From NCBI GenBank assembly GCA_964618855.1, contig CAZUCD010000070.1:1-18526 (forward strand): DNA of 18,526 bases. The letters run 5' to 3'. The stretch is from CAZUCD01 sp964618855. GTDB lineage: Bacteria; Sumerlaeota; Sumerlaeia; SLMS01; JANRJK01. Position numbers and translations under genes: made by a program. This document shows, piece after piece, positions 6,851-14,328 of the stretch; within the stretch, counting starts at the first letter, position 1, and every line of letters begins with the position of its first letter. Below the pieces are notes generated by a model. The model had not been told where the DNA came from. It saw nothing but the letters and a program-made list of their open reading frames with translations, and searched no databases.

Positions 6851-7606
6851 ATGGGGACGTCCTCCACTGCGGACATGATCGTCGTTGCCAGCCATCGCGG
6901 GGGGAGCCTGAAGACGACGCTCTCCGCGATGCTGGCGCTCGCGCTGGCGCGCAGGGAAGTGGACGTGCTCCTCGCAGACCTGGCGATGGCGGGGGGAGCG
7001 TTCTCGCTCGACTCCCCGGAGCTCACGACCGCGAGGGCGCTGCAGGGGATGGCCCTGCCCGACGCTAGGCTCCGCGGCCACCGCCGGCTGTCCCTACGGA
7101 TGCTGCATGCACCGCGGGGCCTGGCGGACCCGGCCGGCTTTGGTGAGATACGCGGTCGACTGCTCTCCCCCAAACCCGACCTCGTCATTGTGGACACTCC
7201 GGCATGTGGGCGCGAGGAGCTCGCGGGGCTGCTCAAAATGGCGACGCTGCTGCTCATCACGCTGCCGTCGAATGCACTCGCGCTTCGGAGCCTGGCGCCG
7301 TTCCTCCAGACTGTCTCGGAGATCCGCTCCCTTCCCGGCCGTTCGTTCGAGGTCGCGGTCGTGCCGACGGGCACCGGCGGGCGCAGCAGCGAGGCCGCAG
7401 CCCTAGACCGCTACGTGAACCGCTACCTCGGCCCCATCATGTGCGGAGCCTCCATCCCCATCGACGACTCCATTGCCGCGACGGTCTCGGCCGGAAAACT
7501 CCCGGAGGTCGCAGAGGACAACTCCATGTCGGGGAGCAACCTGACCCTCCTCACGGCGGCTGTGCTCGAGCGGCTGAAGCGCGCCGGGGCGGGCATCGTG
7601 GCATGA
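6851..7606 (+). CDS. ParA/MinD-like ATPase with altered Walker A
   Basis: A 251-residue protein of the same superfamily as its upstream neighbour. The P-loop reads HRGGSLKTT (15-23): Lys-21 of the ordinary Walker A is kept, while the signature lysine of deviant Walker A is Arg-16 and the usual third Gly is Leu. The Walker B strand is visible as DLVIVDTPA, followed by a typical hydrophobic strand and 'SNALAL' loop. The pairing of a canonical and an altered ATPase suggests a heterodimer in which one site is tuned or inactive. Met-1 at 6851 is used, but a start at Met-9 would keep the whole domain. The stop overlaps the start of the bilin reductase gene by four bases, so the two products are probably made together. 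Confidence 0.8.
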   Translation: MGTSSTADMIVVASHRGGSLKTTLSAMLALALARREVDVLLADLAMAGGAFSLDSPELTTARALQGMALPDARLRGHRRLSLRMLHAPRGLADPAGFGEIRGRLLSPKPDLVIVDTPACGREELAGLLKMATLLLITLPSNALALRSLAPFLQTVSEIRSLPGRSFEVAVVPTGTGGRSSEAAALDRYVNRYLGPIMCGASIPIDDSIAATVSAGKLPEVAEDNSMSGSNLTLLTAAVLERLKRAGAGIVA

Positions 7607-8343
7607 TGCTGCTCCGCGAATCGTCCCCGGCAGCCCAGTCCAATTGCGGGCAGCGCGCTCCCTCGGACTACCTGGAACGTGCGCTCGCTGCGTTTCCCGC
7701 ATCAGCAGTGAGGGGGCTGCCCGTCCCACCGGAGTTCGCGGCGCGGACTTCCGACACGGTCCCAGTGGTCCTCGAGTTCAGGGACTTCGAACTGTCAGGT
7801 CTGGGACGCCTGCGCTTCACGGGCATCCAGGGCAGGAGCTCCGGCATCTTCTCGCTGATGATCTTCCCGAACGACCCGCGTTCCGTGCCGGTCTTCGCGT
7901 CGGAGTTCGTCGTCTTCGGCCAACTCGTGCGTGCGGCAGTCCTCGACTTTCAGGGGCTTGCGGACGAAGTGCGCGCCAGTCGGGTCTGGACGGGTGCGCT
8001 CGACGAGCTCGCGAGGGCGTTCCCCGGCATGACTGCCCAGGAGGAACTGCCCGGGTGGTGCAGGGCGCACTTCACCCCCCAGGCCGTCTTCCGCCTCCGG
8101 GCCAAGGCCCCGGAACTCGCCCAACTCGACAGCGCGTTCGACGCGTGGATCGACCGATGGGCGGCAATCGCCTCAGGGCACGTCTCGCATGCGCCGGCTG
8201 TGGAGGCCCCGGAACTCGCCGAGTACAAGCGCCACCACGTCGCCAACACCCCAGGGAGGCCATTCCTCGAACGGTGCTTCGGCACGGCCTGGACGGAGCG
8301 CTTCCTTCGCGATGGCATGTACGCTGGGCAGGGCTCGGGCTGA
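7603..8343 (+). CDS. Divergent ferredoxin-dependent bilin reductase
   Basis: A 246-residue protein matching the bilin reductase (PcyA/PebA/HY2) pattern by eye. The core has a strand-rich segment, then IFPNDPRSVPVFASEFVVFG (88-106), like the family's 'FP...PxFGxDLV'. The C-terminus has 'TPGRPFLERCFGTAWTERFL' (216-235), like the family's 'R..L...FG..W.ERY'. These enzymes reduce biliverdin in the cytosol with electrons from a [2Fe-2S] ferredoxin, and one is encoded at the head of this operon. In my alignment the residue at the PcyA Asp-105 position is Glu-101, and the PcyA Asn-219/Asp-220 pair reads Asn-215/Thr-216. The substrate, regiospecificity or activity could therefore be unusual. The gene overlaps the second ParA-like gene (ATGA; a second ATG follows directly). 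The product bilin cannot be predicted. Confidence 0.72.
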   Translation: MMLLRESSPAAQSNCGQRAPSDYLERALAAFPASAVRGLPVPPEFAARTSDTVPVVLEFRDFELSGLGRLRFTGIQGRSSGIFSLMIFPNDPRSVPVFASEFVVFGQLVRAAVLDFQGLADEVRASRVWTGALDELARAFPGMTAQEELPGWCRAHFTPQAVFRLRAKAPELAQLDSAFDAWIDRWAAIASGHVSHAPAVEAPELAEYKRHHVANTPGRPFLERCFGTAWTERFLRDGMYAGQGSG

Positions 8344-8383
8344 GCACGGGCCTGGGCCGCTTGCATCGTCACCGCAGGTGGCG

Positions 8384-8929
8384 TCAGCCCTCCACGCCAC
8401 CAAGGAATGTCAGTACCTCCCGCATCATCGCAGGCAGGTCCGGCGGCGTTCTGGAGGAGATGAGGTTGCCGTCCACGACGACCTCCGCATCCTCGTAGAA
8501 GCCGCCCGCGTTGATCAGGTCGGTCTTGATGGCGGAGACGCACGTGAAGTGCCGGCCGCGCACGATGTCCGCCTCGGCGAACATCCACGGGCCATGGCAG
8601 ATCGAGGCGACGACCTTCCCCGCGTCAAACAAGTCGCGCACCAGCTTCACCATGTGCGCATTGCGCCTCATCTTGTCCGGCGCATAGCCGCCCGGGATGA
8701 TGATGCCGTCGAAGTCGCGCGCCCTCGCCTTCGCGGCCGCGATGTCGCTCCGAAGCGGGTATCCATGCTTGCTGGCATAGACCACGCCGGCCTCGGGGCC
8801 GACGACAACGACACGGTGCCCTGCCTCGCGCAGGCGCAGGATCGGGTACCACGCCTCGAGGTCCTCGTAGATGTTCTCCGCCAGGACGGCGATGGGCTTG
8901 CGGCGCGGCGCGGATGGCTTGCGGGGCAT
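8384..8929 (-). CDS. DJ-1/PfpI family protein
   Basis: A 181-residue protein with the class I glutamine-amidotransferase-like fold of the DJ-1/PfpI/YhbO group. The nucleophile elbow is visible as Ala-Ser-Ile-Cys111-His112-Gly-Pro, preceded by the IIIPGGYAPDKMR loop (77-88). Acidic residues Glu-22 and Asp-23 lie near the N-terminus, where the family glutamate activates the cysteine. Members act as deglycases, chaperones or peptidases under carbonyl or oxidative stress. The start at 8929 is chosen over upstream codons because GGAG lies just before it and the fold begins about 12 residues later. It converges on the bilin operon with 40 bases between stops and no obvious terminator. A functional link to the operon is not implied. 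Confidence 0.9.
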   Translation of the reverse strand: MPRKPSAPRRKPIAVLAENIYEDLEAWYPILRLREAGHRVVVVGPEAGVVYASKHGYPLRSDIAAAKARARDFDGIIIPGGYAPDKMRRNAHMVKLVRDLFDAGKVVASICHGPWMFAEADIVRGRHFTCVSAIKTDLINAGGFYEDAEVVVDGNLISSRTPPDLPAMMREVLTFLGGVEG

Positions 8930-8997
8930 GGGGGGCTCCGGGGAGTCGAATGCCGCGAATGGAGGGTCGGCAGGGATATGGGTCAAGGAGTCCGGGA

Positions 8998-9034
8998 GAG
9001 CCCGCCGCGGTTGTTCCACTTCCGCGGCGGGCTC
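8998..9034. terminator. Perfect 13-bp hairpin between two minus-strand genes
   Basis: GAGCCCGCCGCGG (8998-9010) and CCGCGGCGGGCTC (9022-9034) form a perfect 13-bp GC-rich stem with an 11-base loop. It lies just after the stop of the BtrH-like gene (9050) and before the start of the DJ-1 gene, both on the minus strand. It would end the upstream transcript. No strong T-run follows on that strand. Confidence 0.65.
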
Positions 9035-9049
9035 CCCGTCGGGGCACGA

Positions 9050-10384
9050 TCAGCGAGAACCCGGCGCCTCCTGAAGGAGCGCCAGTCCCTCCTTCTCGGC
9101 GGCCAGGACCTCGTCGAGGATCCCCGCCAGGACGGCGAAAATCTCCCGGGACCGCGCGGGCGTCATGCGGCAGGAGTGCATCAATCCGCCCTTCGGTGGG
9201 GCTCCTCCAGCGGCAGCAGGAGCGCCCGGCCGGCCCGCCTCGTGGAAGAGCTCCAGCGCCGAGTCTCCCTGCCTGCATCCCTCCTCGACGGCCGGGTCCC
9301 CGCATCCGGCGATTGTGTCGGCCATGCGGAGCCAGCCGGCCCCGCTCCGGTCATAGCACTCCGCCGCGCTCGAAAGCCCCTTCCTGCCCGTCGCGGCGGC
9401 CGCCTCGCGCAGGAACTCAGCGTACATCGGTCGTCCCGCACCGGGGGAGGTGTATTCGTGCGTGATGCCATCGTGCAGCCGCCGAAGCCCGAGGTAGGCG
9501 CTTGCGCCTTCCCCGAAGAGACGCGGCCATCCCTTCGCGTCGCGCTCATCCGTGAGCATCCGGCGGAACTTCTCCATGCCCGCGATGCCGAAGTTGCCCG
9601 CGAAGCCCTTGTACGGGGACTCGACGAACCGGTGTGCGGTCGCCCGGATCGCATCAAGCATCGCGGGCGCCGGGTCCGCCTCCCGCGCATCCCGCCGCAG
9701 CGTCATGAGGCGCTGTTTCCCCTTCTTGTAGAGTGCGCGCACGCTTGCGAACTCGGCGTGTGACATCCGCCGCGCCGCCCCGGCGCCTGTGTCCACCAGG
9801 AGGTCCGCTCCATCCACGCCGCAGACCGCGACGACGGTGGGCGCCATCCCCGTCGCGCACAGCGGACCCTGCCCGGGAATCATCCCGAAGGCATCCACGA
9901 CGCAAAGCGCGGGGGATTCCGACGCGATGGCGCCGTCCAGCGCCTTGCGGGCGGACGCGGCGCTCGACGTCGAGGCGTCCACGGCCGCAAGTCCCAGCCT
10001 CGCCACGCCCCCTGCGATGAAGCTGTCCGACATCGTGTCGTGCCTGGGCATCACAGAGAGCATCGGCGGCATGCCCTTGTACTCGAACACGATGTAAAGG
10101 AATCCTATGCCCCCGCACAGGCCCGTCACGAGGGCCTCGCTGTGCGGCTTCCTGCCCGCGGAGGACGCGTAGCCGCTCTGGCACAGCACGTTGCGCAGAG
10201 CACCCGTGTCCGTGCAGACGGCTGGAAGCAATCGGTAGCCCGGGAAGAGCCCGGTTGGGTGCGCGGCGCCGTCGGCTGCGGCGGGTTCCTGCTGGATGAC
10301 GTGCGCCCGGGCGGCGGCATAGCGCTCGCCCGTCCTGCTCATGCGCTCACGGATGCGGTTCTTGAGATCGCGACGCTGGGTCAT
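9050..10384 (-). CDS. BtrH-like N-terminal / DUF4872-type protein
   Basis: A 444-residue protein. After a basic N-terminal helix (1-30) comes a segment with Cys-57, LRNVLCQSGY (63-72) and HSEALVTGLCGGIGFLYIVFEYKG (81-104). This resembles the N-terminal domain of butirosin biosynthesis protein BtrH, an acyltransferase of the papain-like fold that moves an acyl group from a carrier protein to an aminoglycoside. The C-terminal two thirds resemble the DUF4872 region that often follows it. The conserved Cys, SEA and GGIGF elements are present. The start at 10384 is supported by GGAG seven bases upstream. No aminoglycoside, carrier protein or peptide gene lies nearby, so the substrate is unknown. 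It is divergent from ftsZ across a 401-base gap and followed by a strong hairpin, so it is probably a single-gene unit. Confidence 0.7.
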   Translation of the reverse strand: MTQRRDLKNRIRERMSRTGERYAAARAHVIQQEPAAADGAAHPTGLFPGYRLLPAVCTDTGALRNVLCQSGYASSAGRKPHSEALVTGLCGGIGFLYIVFEYKGMPPMLSVMPRHDTMSDSFIAGGVARLGLAAVDASTSSAASARKALDGAIASESPALCVVDAFGMIPGQGPLCATGMAPTVVAVCGVDGADLLVDTGAGAARRMSHAEFASVRALYKKGKQRLMTLRRDAREADPAPAMLDAIRATAHRFVESPYKGFAGNFGIAGMEKFRRMLTDERDAKGWPRLFGEGASAYLGLRRLHDGITHEYTSPGAGRPMYAEFLREAAAATGRKGLSSAAECYDRSGAGWLRMADTIAGCGDPAVEEGCRQGDSALELFHEAGRPGAPAAAGGAPPKGGLMHSCRMTPARSREIFAVLAGILDEVLAAEKEGLALLQEAPGSR

Positions 10385-10785
10385 GGTGATGCTCCATTCT
10401 CTTCGGCCCACGGGGCCCCCGCCGCCCGGGAACCTCGCAGCCTTTGGGAATGGGCACTGCCACAGCGGGACCTGGCCTGACCGGAAGGGAGAGCCCTCCT
10501 TTGCCCCCGCGCGCGGCCCAGGGCGGTGGGCCGAAGGGGGTTGGGCGCCGGTGCAAACGCCGCATGGAAAACAGCCCGCCGCGGCCCTTCGCGCAAGCGG
10601 AAACACCCGCGCGGGCGCATCCCGCAAACTTTTTCCCGCGCGCCACGCGATTTCCCTGTTGACGTTGTTCGCGGTCATCGCCGCCACCTCGGGTCCAGCA
10701 TCCTGTCGCGGCATTCCCGCTCCAGTTCCTGCTCCCAAGTGGCCTTGCTGAAGCGCCACGCACCCGCTCCCGAGGAGGCTGTACC
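10385..10785. other. Divergent intergenic region between BtrH-like gene and ftsZ
   Basis: This 401-base gap separates two divergent genes and should carry promoters for both. A TTGACG at 10659-10664 is the only clear -35-like hexamer on the plus strand; no matching -10 is seen at the expected spacing. GAGGAGG at 10772-10778 is the ftsZ ribosome binding site. An open frame on the plus strand spans much of the gap but shows no domain and no ribosome binding site, so I do not call it. Confidence 0.5.
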
Positions 10786-12369
10786 ATGCCCGATTTTATC
10801 CTGGACGAAGCACAATCCGGCAACGTGTCGATCAAGGTGATCGGCGTCGGCGGCGGTGGCTGCAACGCGGTGGATTCCGTTTACCACCGCGGGCTCGCCA
10901 ACGTCGATTTTTGCGTCATCAATTCCGACCTCCAGGCCCTTCGCCGCACGAAGTGCCCCAACCGCATCCAGATCGGCCTCGAGCAGACGCGCGGCCGCGG
11001 CTGCGGCGCCGATCCCAAGCTCGGCGAGCAGTGCATGGCGGACGCCCGCGAGACCATGATCGAGATGCTCCAGAACACGGAGCTCGTCTTCATCACCTCG
11101 GGCCTCGGTGGCGGCACAGGCACCGGCGCCGCCCCCGTCCTCGCCCAGATCGCCCGCGAACTCGGCATCCTCACCGTCGGCGTCGTCACCACGCCCTTCA
11201 AGTTTGAGGGCAACCGCCGCATGAAGACCGCCGCCGAGGGCATCGAGCGCCTCCGCGAGCACTGCGACACCCTCATCATCGTGAACAACAACCGCCTGCT
11301 CGACGTCGTCGGGCCGCGCGTTCCCCTCAAGGAGGCCTTCGGCGTCGCCGACCACGTCCTCGCAGACGCCGTCCAGGCCATCAGCGACCTGATCGCCACG
11401 CCCTGCCTCGTGAACCTAGACTTCAACGACGTGCGCGCCATCATGGGCGGCCGCGGCGGTGCCGTGATGGGCATCGGCGTCGGAAAGGGCGAGAACCGCG
11501 CCCAGGAAGCCGTCAAGAAGGCCACCAGCAGCCCGCTCCTCGACAAGCTCGTCATCGACGGCGCCACAGGCATCCTCGTCTGCATCACCGGCGGCCCGGA
11601 CATGACCCTCAGCGAGGTCGACGAAGCCGTCACCCTCATCACCGAGATGGCCGACCCGGACGTGGACATCATCTTCGGCGCCGGCGAGGACTCCACCCTC
11701 GCCGACCAGATGCGCGTGACCCTCATCGCCACCGGGTTCCGCGAGGACATGATGGCCAAGCGCGAGGCCGAGGAGAACCGCAAGTCGCAGCTCCGCGGCG
11801 ACCGCAACGGCTCCCGCCACTCCGCGCCCCGCATCCCCTCCCTCCCGAAGGCGGAGGTCAACATCCCCCTCTTCGACGAGATCGACGCGCCGAAGGCCCA
11901 GGAACCCGAGAAGCCCTACGTCCCGGCCGCGCCCGTCGCGCAGGTCCATCAGGCGCAGAACCCCAGCGGCGCACGCGCCCAGTCCCTCCGCGACACCCTC
12001 ATGTCCATGAAGTCCGAGCAGGAGAGCATGGACCCGGTTCCGGCGGGCTTCATCCGCGCCGGCGCCCCGGCCGCCAGCGCCATCCCCGCCGAGCCCCCGA
12101 TCCGCGTCGCGGGCGGCGCCTCCCTGAAGGCGCCCTCGTCGGCCTACAACGTCCGCCCGGCCAGCCGCCCGTCATCGCCCGCCGTCCCCGTCTCGCGGCC
12201 AACCGCACGTCCCCTCGGCCAGCAGCCCGCACCCCAGGCGCAGGCCGCGCAGGAACCCGCAACCGTCGCCATCTTCGACCCGGAGAAGGCCCCGGACCAG
12301 GAGAACAAGAGCGGCATCAACTTCGAGATCCCGAGCTTCATGCGCCGCAAGGGCGGCCTGTTCGAGTAA
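10786..12369 (+). CDS. ftsZ: Cell-division protein FtsZ with long linker
   Basis: The tubulin-like GTPase that forms the division ring. The N-terminal G-box reads GVGGGGCNAVD (20-30). The tubulin signature GGGTGTGAAP is at 108-117. The T7 synergy loop, VNLDFNDVRAIM (about 209-220), keeps the catalytic Asp residues. The polymer core runs to about residue 320. It is followed by an unusually long linker of about 185 residues, rich in Pro, Ala, Gln and Ser, and a conserved C-terminal peptide (INFEIPSFMRRK) that binds FtsA/ZipA-type partners. The 527-residue total compares with about 380-400 in E. coli or B. subtilis. A strong GAGGAGG precedes the ATG. ftsA, ftsQ and mur genes are absent, so it lies outside a dcw cluster. 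Confidence 0.98.
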   Translation: MPDFILDEAQSGNVSIKVIGVGGGGCNAVDSVYHRGLANVDFCVINSDLQALRRTKCPNRIQIGLEQTRGRGCGADPKLGEQCMADARETMIEMLQNTELVFITSGLGGGTGTGAAPVLAQIARELGILTVGVVTTPFKFEGNRRMKTAAEGIERLREHCDTLIIVNNNRLLDVVGPRVPLKEAFGVADHVLADAVQAISDLIATPCLVNLDFNDVRAIMGGRGGAVMGIGVGKGENRAQEAVKKATSSPLLDKLVIDGATGILVCITGGPDMTLSEVDEAVTLITEMADPDVDIIFGAGEDSTLADQMRVTLIATGFREDMMAKREAEENRKSQLRGDRNGSRHSAPRIPSLPKAEVNIPLFDEIDAPKAQEPEKPYVPAAPVAQVHQAQNPSGARAQSLRDTLMSMKSEQESMDPVPAGFIRAGAPAASAIPAEPPIRVAGGASLKAPSSAYNVRPASRPSSPAVPVSRPTARPLGQQPAPQAQAAQEPATVAIFDPEKAPDQENKSGINFEIPSFMRRKGGLFE

Positions 12370-12394
12370 TTACCCCTCGGCCCGCAGGATGCAA

Positions 12395-12428
12395 ATCGCC
12401 GCCGGAGCGCATGTGCTCCGGCGGCGAT
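12395..12428. terminator. Perfect 14-bp hairpin between convergent ftsZ and VOC genes
   Basis: ATCGCCGCCGGAGC (12395-12408) pairs perfectly with GCTCCGGCGGCGAT (12415-12428) around a six-base loop. It lies 25 bases past the ftsZ stop and 30 bases past the stop of the opposing gene, so it can end transcription from both sides. T-runs are short. Confidence 0.8.
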
Positions 12429-12457
12429 GTCATTTCGAGGCGAACCGTCGACGTCGG

Positions 12458-12940
12458 CTACGGCTTCGGCTCGCAGGAGCCCATGTTGCGCATCCGGTCC
12501 GAGATCTGCTCCGGCGTGAGGATTTCCTTCCGAGTGCCAATGCTCCAGACGACGCCGAATGGATCCACGATCATGCAGTAGCGGTCCCCCCACGGCATGT
12601 CCATCGGCGGCATGAAGGTCGTGGCTCCCGCCCCCGTCGCCCGCGCGAACGCAGCGTCCGTGTCCTCCACATACAGGTGCATGGCGCCCGTCGCCGTCCC
12701 CGCAGACCGTGGCGACTTCACCGGGCACGGCCCCATCTCGGGGAACTCGTCGTTCATCATCAGCATGCTGTCGCCGATGCGCACCGCGGCATGCATGAGC
12801 TTCCCCCCCGGGCCCGGCATGCGCGAGACCTCCACGGCGCCGAACGCCTTCTTGTAGAACTCGACGGCCTCCGCGGCCGGCGAAATCGTCAGGTGCGGCG
12901 TGATGGTGCGGTAACCCTCTGGGATGGGGGGGACGGGCAT
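12458..12940 (-). CDS. VOC-family (PhnB/glyoxalase-like) protein
   Basis: A 160-residue protein of the vicinal-oxygen-chelate fold. It begins with the PhnB-like pattern EGYRTITPHLTI (8-19) and AVEFYKKAFGAVEVSR (25-40), then the strand LMHAAVRIGDSMLMMNDE (48-65). The C-terminal half has the second beta-alpha-beta unit (AMHLYVEDTDAAFARA and DRYCMIVDPFGVVWSI). Members bind a metal or a small ligand; many PhnB-like proteins have no proven reaction. The start at 12940 is supported by AGGAGAG just upstream and by family homology, which excludes the longer open frame. It converges on ftsZ across a shared hairpin. Confidence 0.92.
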   Translation of the reverse strand: MPVPPIPEGYRTITPHLTISPAAEAVEFYKKAFGAVEVSRMPGPGGKLMHAAVRIGDSMLMMNDEFPEMGPCPVKSPRSAGTATGAMHLYVEDTDAAFARATGAGATTFMPPMDMPWGDRYCMIVDPFGVVWSIGTRKEILTPEQISDRMRNMGSCEPKP

Positions 12941-13068
12941 GGTCTCTCTCCTGGCGAAGTTGCCTTCGGGCGATGCCAAAGGGATGGCAATCCTCGCGCA
13001 ACGGATTCGCAGGTGCGAGGACAACGTTTGGGGTGGCGCGCGGGAAGTTCGCGCGCCCAGCCTGGGGC

Positions 13069-13875
13069 ATGGTTCCCGAGTCCGACAGGGAGGCGGTGCG
13101 GCGCGGCGAAACGTGGACCCGCGAGGAGCACATCATTGCCTTCAACCTGTACAGCCAACTTCCCTTCGGCAAGCTCCACTCCACAACCCCCGAGATAGTT
13201 CGCTTGGCGAATCTGCTGGGCCGCACCCCCGGGTCCGTGGCGATGAAGCTGAACAACTTCGCCCGGCTCGATCCATCCCTCCAGCGCCGTGGGATCCGGG
13301 GCTTGCAGCGTGGCGCCCGGGGAGAGGTCGAGGTGTGGGATCAGTTTGCGAGTGATCCCGAGGGACTCGCCTTCGAGGGATGCAGGCTGCTCGCCGACCG
13401 CGAAGGGAGCACCCTCGAGCACGCGGCCGGAATTGATGCCCGCGACCTGCCTCCGTCGGGAGTTGAGCGCGAGGCCATGGTGCGCCTTCGCGTGAATCAG
13501 GGCTTCTTCCGCAGGAGGGTGCTCTCCGCATATGACTTCACGTGCTGCGTTACCGGCCTGCGCGTGCGGGAATTGCTGGTTGCCAGCCACATAGTGGCTT
13601 GGGCAGAAGACGCCGCCCAGCGGCTCAATCCCCGCAACGGACTCTGCCTCAACGCGCTTCACGACCGCGCATTCGACCGGCGGCTGATGTGGATCGATGA
13701 GGACCTGAGTGTGAGGTTTTCCCGGCGGCTGGGTGCGCGAACTAGCCGAAAGGGTGATGCAGCGTTGGACTGGGTGCTCGCATTCGAAGGTGTCAGGCTG
13801 ATCTTGCCGCATGGATTCTCGCCTGATCCGACACTGCTCGAGCGGCAAAGGGGACTCGCAAACCACCCGGGATGA
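13069..13875 (+). CDS. HNH endonuclease
   Basis: A 268-residue protein with a two-part layout. Residues about 15-95 resemble the helical N-terminus of predicted restriction-type HNH proteins (WTREEHIIAFNLYSQLPFG, then GRTPGSVAMKLNNFARLDP). Residues about 140-215 carry the HNH nuclease: CCVTG (159-163), LLVASHIVAW with His-174, RLNPRNGL with Asn-190, and LHDRAFD with His-198 and Asp-199. It would cut DNA with a divalent metal. No methyltransferase or other restriction subunit is adjacent, so it is either solitary or a remnant. The start at 13069 gives the normal family N-terminus; an upstream ATG at 12973 is possible. The stop codon lies inside the first unit of the palindrome array downstream. 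Confidence 0.85.
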   Translation: MVPESDREAVRRGETWTREEHIIAFNLYSQLPFGKLHSTTPEIVRLANLLGRTPGSVAMKLNNFARLDPSLQRRGIRGLQRGARGEVEVWDQFASDPEGLAFEGCRLLADREGSTLEHAAGIDARDLPPSGVEREAMVRLRVNQGFFRRRVLSAYDFTCCVTGLRVRELLVASHIVAWAEDAAQRLNPRNGLCLNALHDRAFDRRLMWIDEDLSVRFSRRLGARTSRKGDAALDWVLAFEGVRLILPHGFSPDPTLLERQRGLANHPG

Positions 13876-14111
13876 AACCCGAGCCCCGGGGATGAAACCC
13901 GGGGCTGGAATTGTGGGGCCCCTTCCGGGGCCGGTGTGGGGTGACGGCATGGCCCCCGGGATGAATCCCGGGGCTGGTATTGTTCGGCCCCTGCCGGGGC
14001 CGGTGTGGGTCGGCGTGGTCCCGGGATGAAACCCGAGCCCCCGGGATGAAACCCGCGCCCCCGGGATGAATCCCGGGGCTGGAATTGTGGGGCCCCTTCC
14101 GGGGCCGGTGG
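13866..14111. repeat. REP-like dual-hairpin repeat array
   Basis: Three near-identical units of about 53-58 bases lie at 13884-13941, 13954-14009 and 14059-14111. Each has one hairpin of the type CCCCGGGA-TGAA-TCCCGGGG, a spacer CTGG(A/T)ATTGT, and a second hairpin of the type GGCCCC-TTCC-GGGGCC, ending in GGTGTGGG or similar. Partial units with only the first half (CCCGGGATGAAACCCG) lie at about 13866-13883, 14019-14036 and 14039-14056. Paired short palindromes like these are typical of REP/BIME elements mobilised by the Y1 transposase family encoded just downstream. Confidence 0.85.
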
Positions 14112-14215
14112 GAGGTCCGAGGTTGGGGGAGCGTCCCATTTTCGGCAACCGGACCAGCCCGGACTGGAATGCGACGGGAAACTGGCCAACCCCGTTCCAA
14201 CCTCGCGTTGCCCCC

Positions 14216-14305
14216 TCCATCCCGGCAGGGATGGAACAATCCTAGCCCCGGAGTTTACTCCGGGGAGAACGGTCCCACAAAGGCGTCGGACCCCGGCAGG
14301 GGTCC
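14216..14305. repeat. Cluster of three hairpins before the transposase gene
   Basis: Three perfect short hairpins follow each other: TCCATCCC-GGCA-GGGATGGA (14216-14235), CCCCGGAG-TTTA-CTCCGGGG (14246-14265) and GGACCCC-GGCA-GGGGTCC (14288-14305). The first and third share the GGCA loop. They differ from the array to the left but use the same design. They may be the left-end recognition structures of the Y1 transposase whose gene starts at 14329. Confidence 0.75.
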
Positions 14306-14328
14306 AACACGGCACCAAGGCCCGATTC

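Noticed and set aside
6085..7606. The ParA pair as a plasmid or chromosome partition locus
   Set aside because: No parB-like gene, parS-like repeats or replication genes are visible, and the genes are embedded in the bilin operon.
10341..10751. A plus-strand frame filling the gap before ftsZ
   Set aside because: It overlaps the BtrH-like start on the other strand, has no ribosome binding site and no recognisable domain. A hydrophobic patch near its end looks like chance.
13866..14111. The repeats as a CRISPR array
   Set aside because: Units are long dual palindromes with irregular, partly missing halves and no regular unique spacers, and no cas gene is present.
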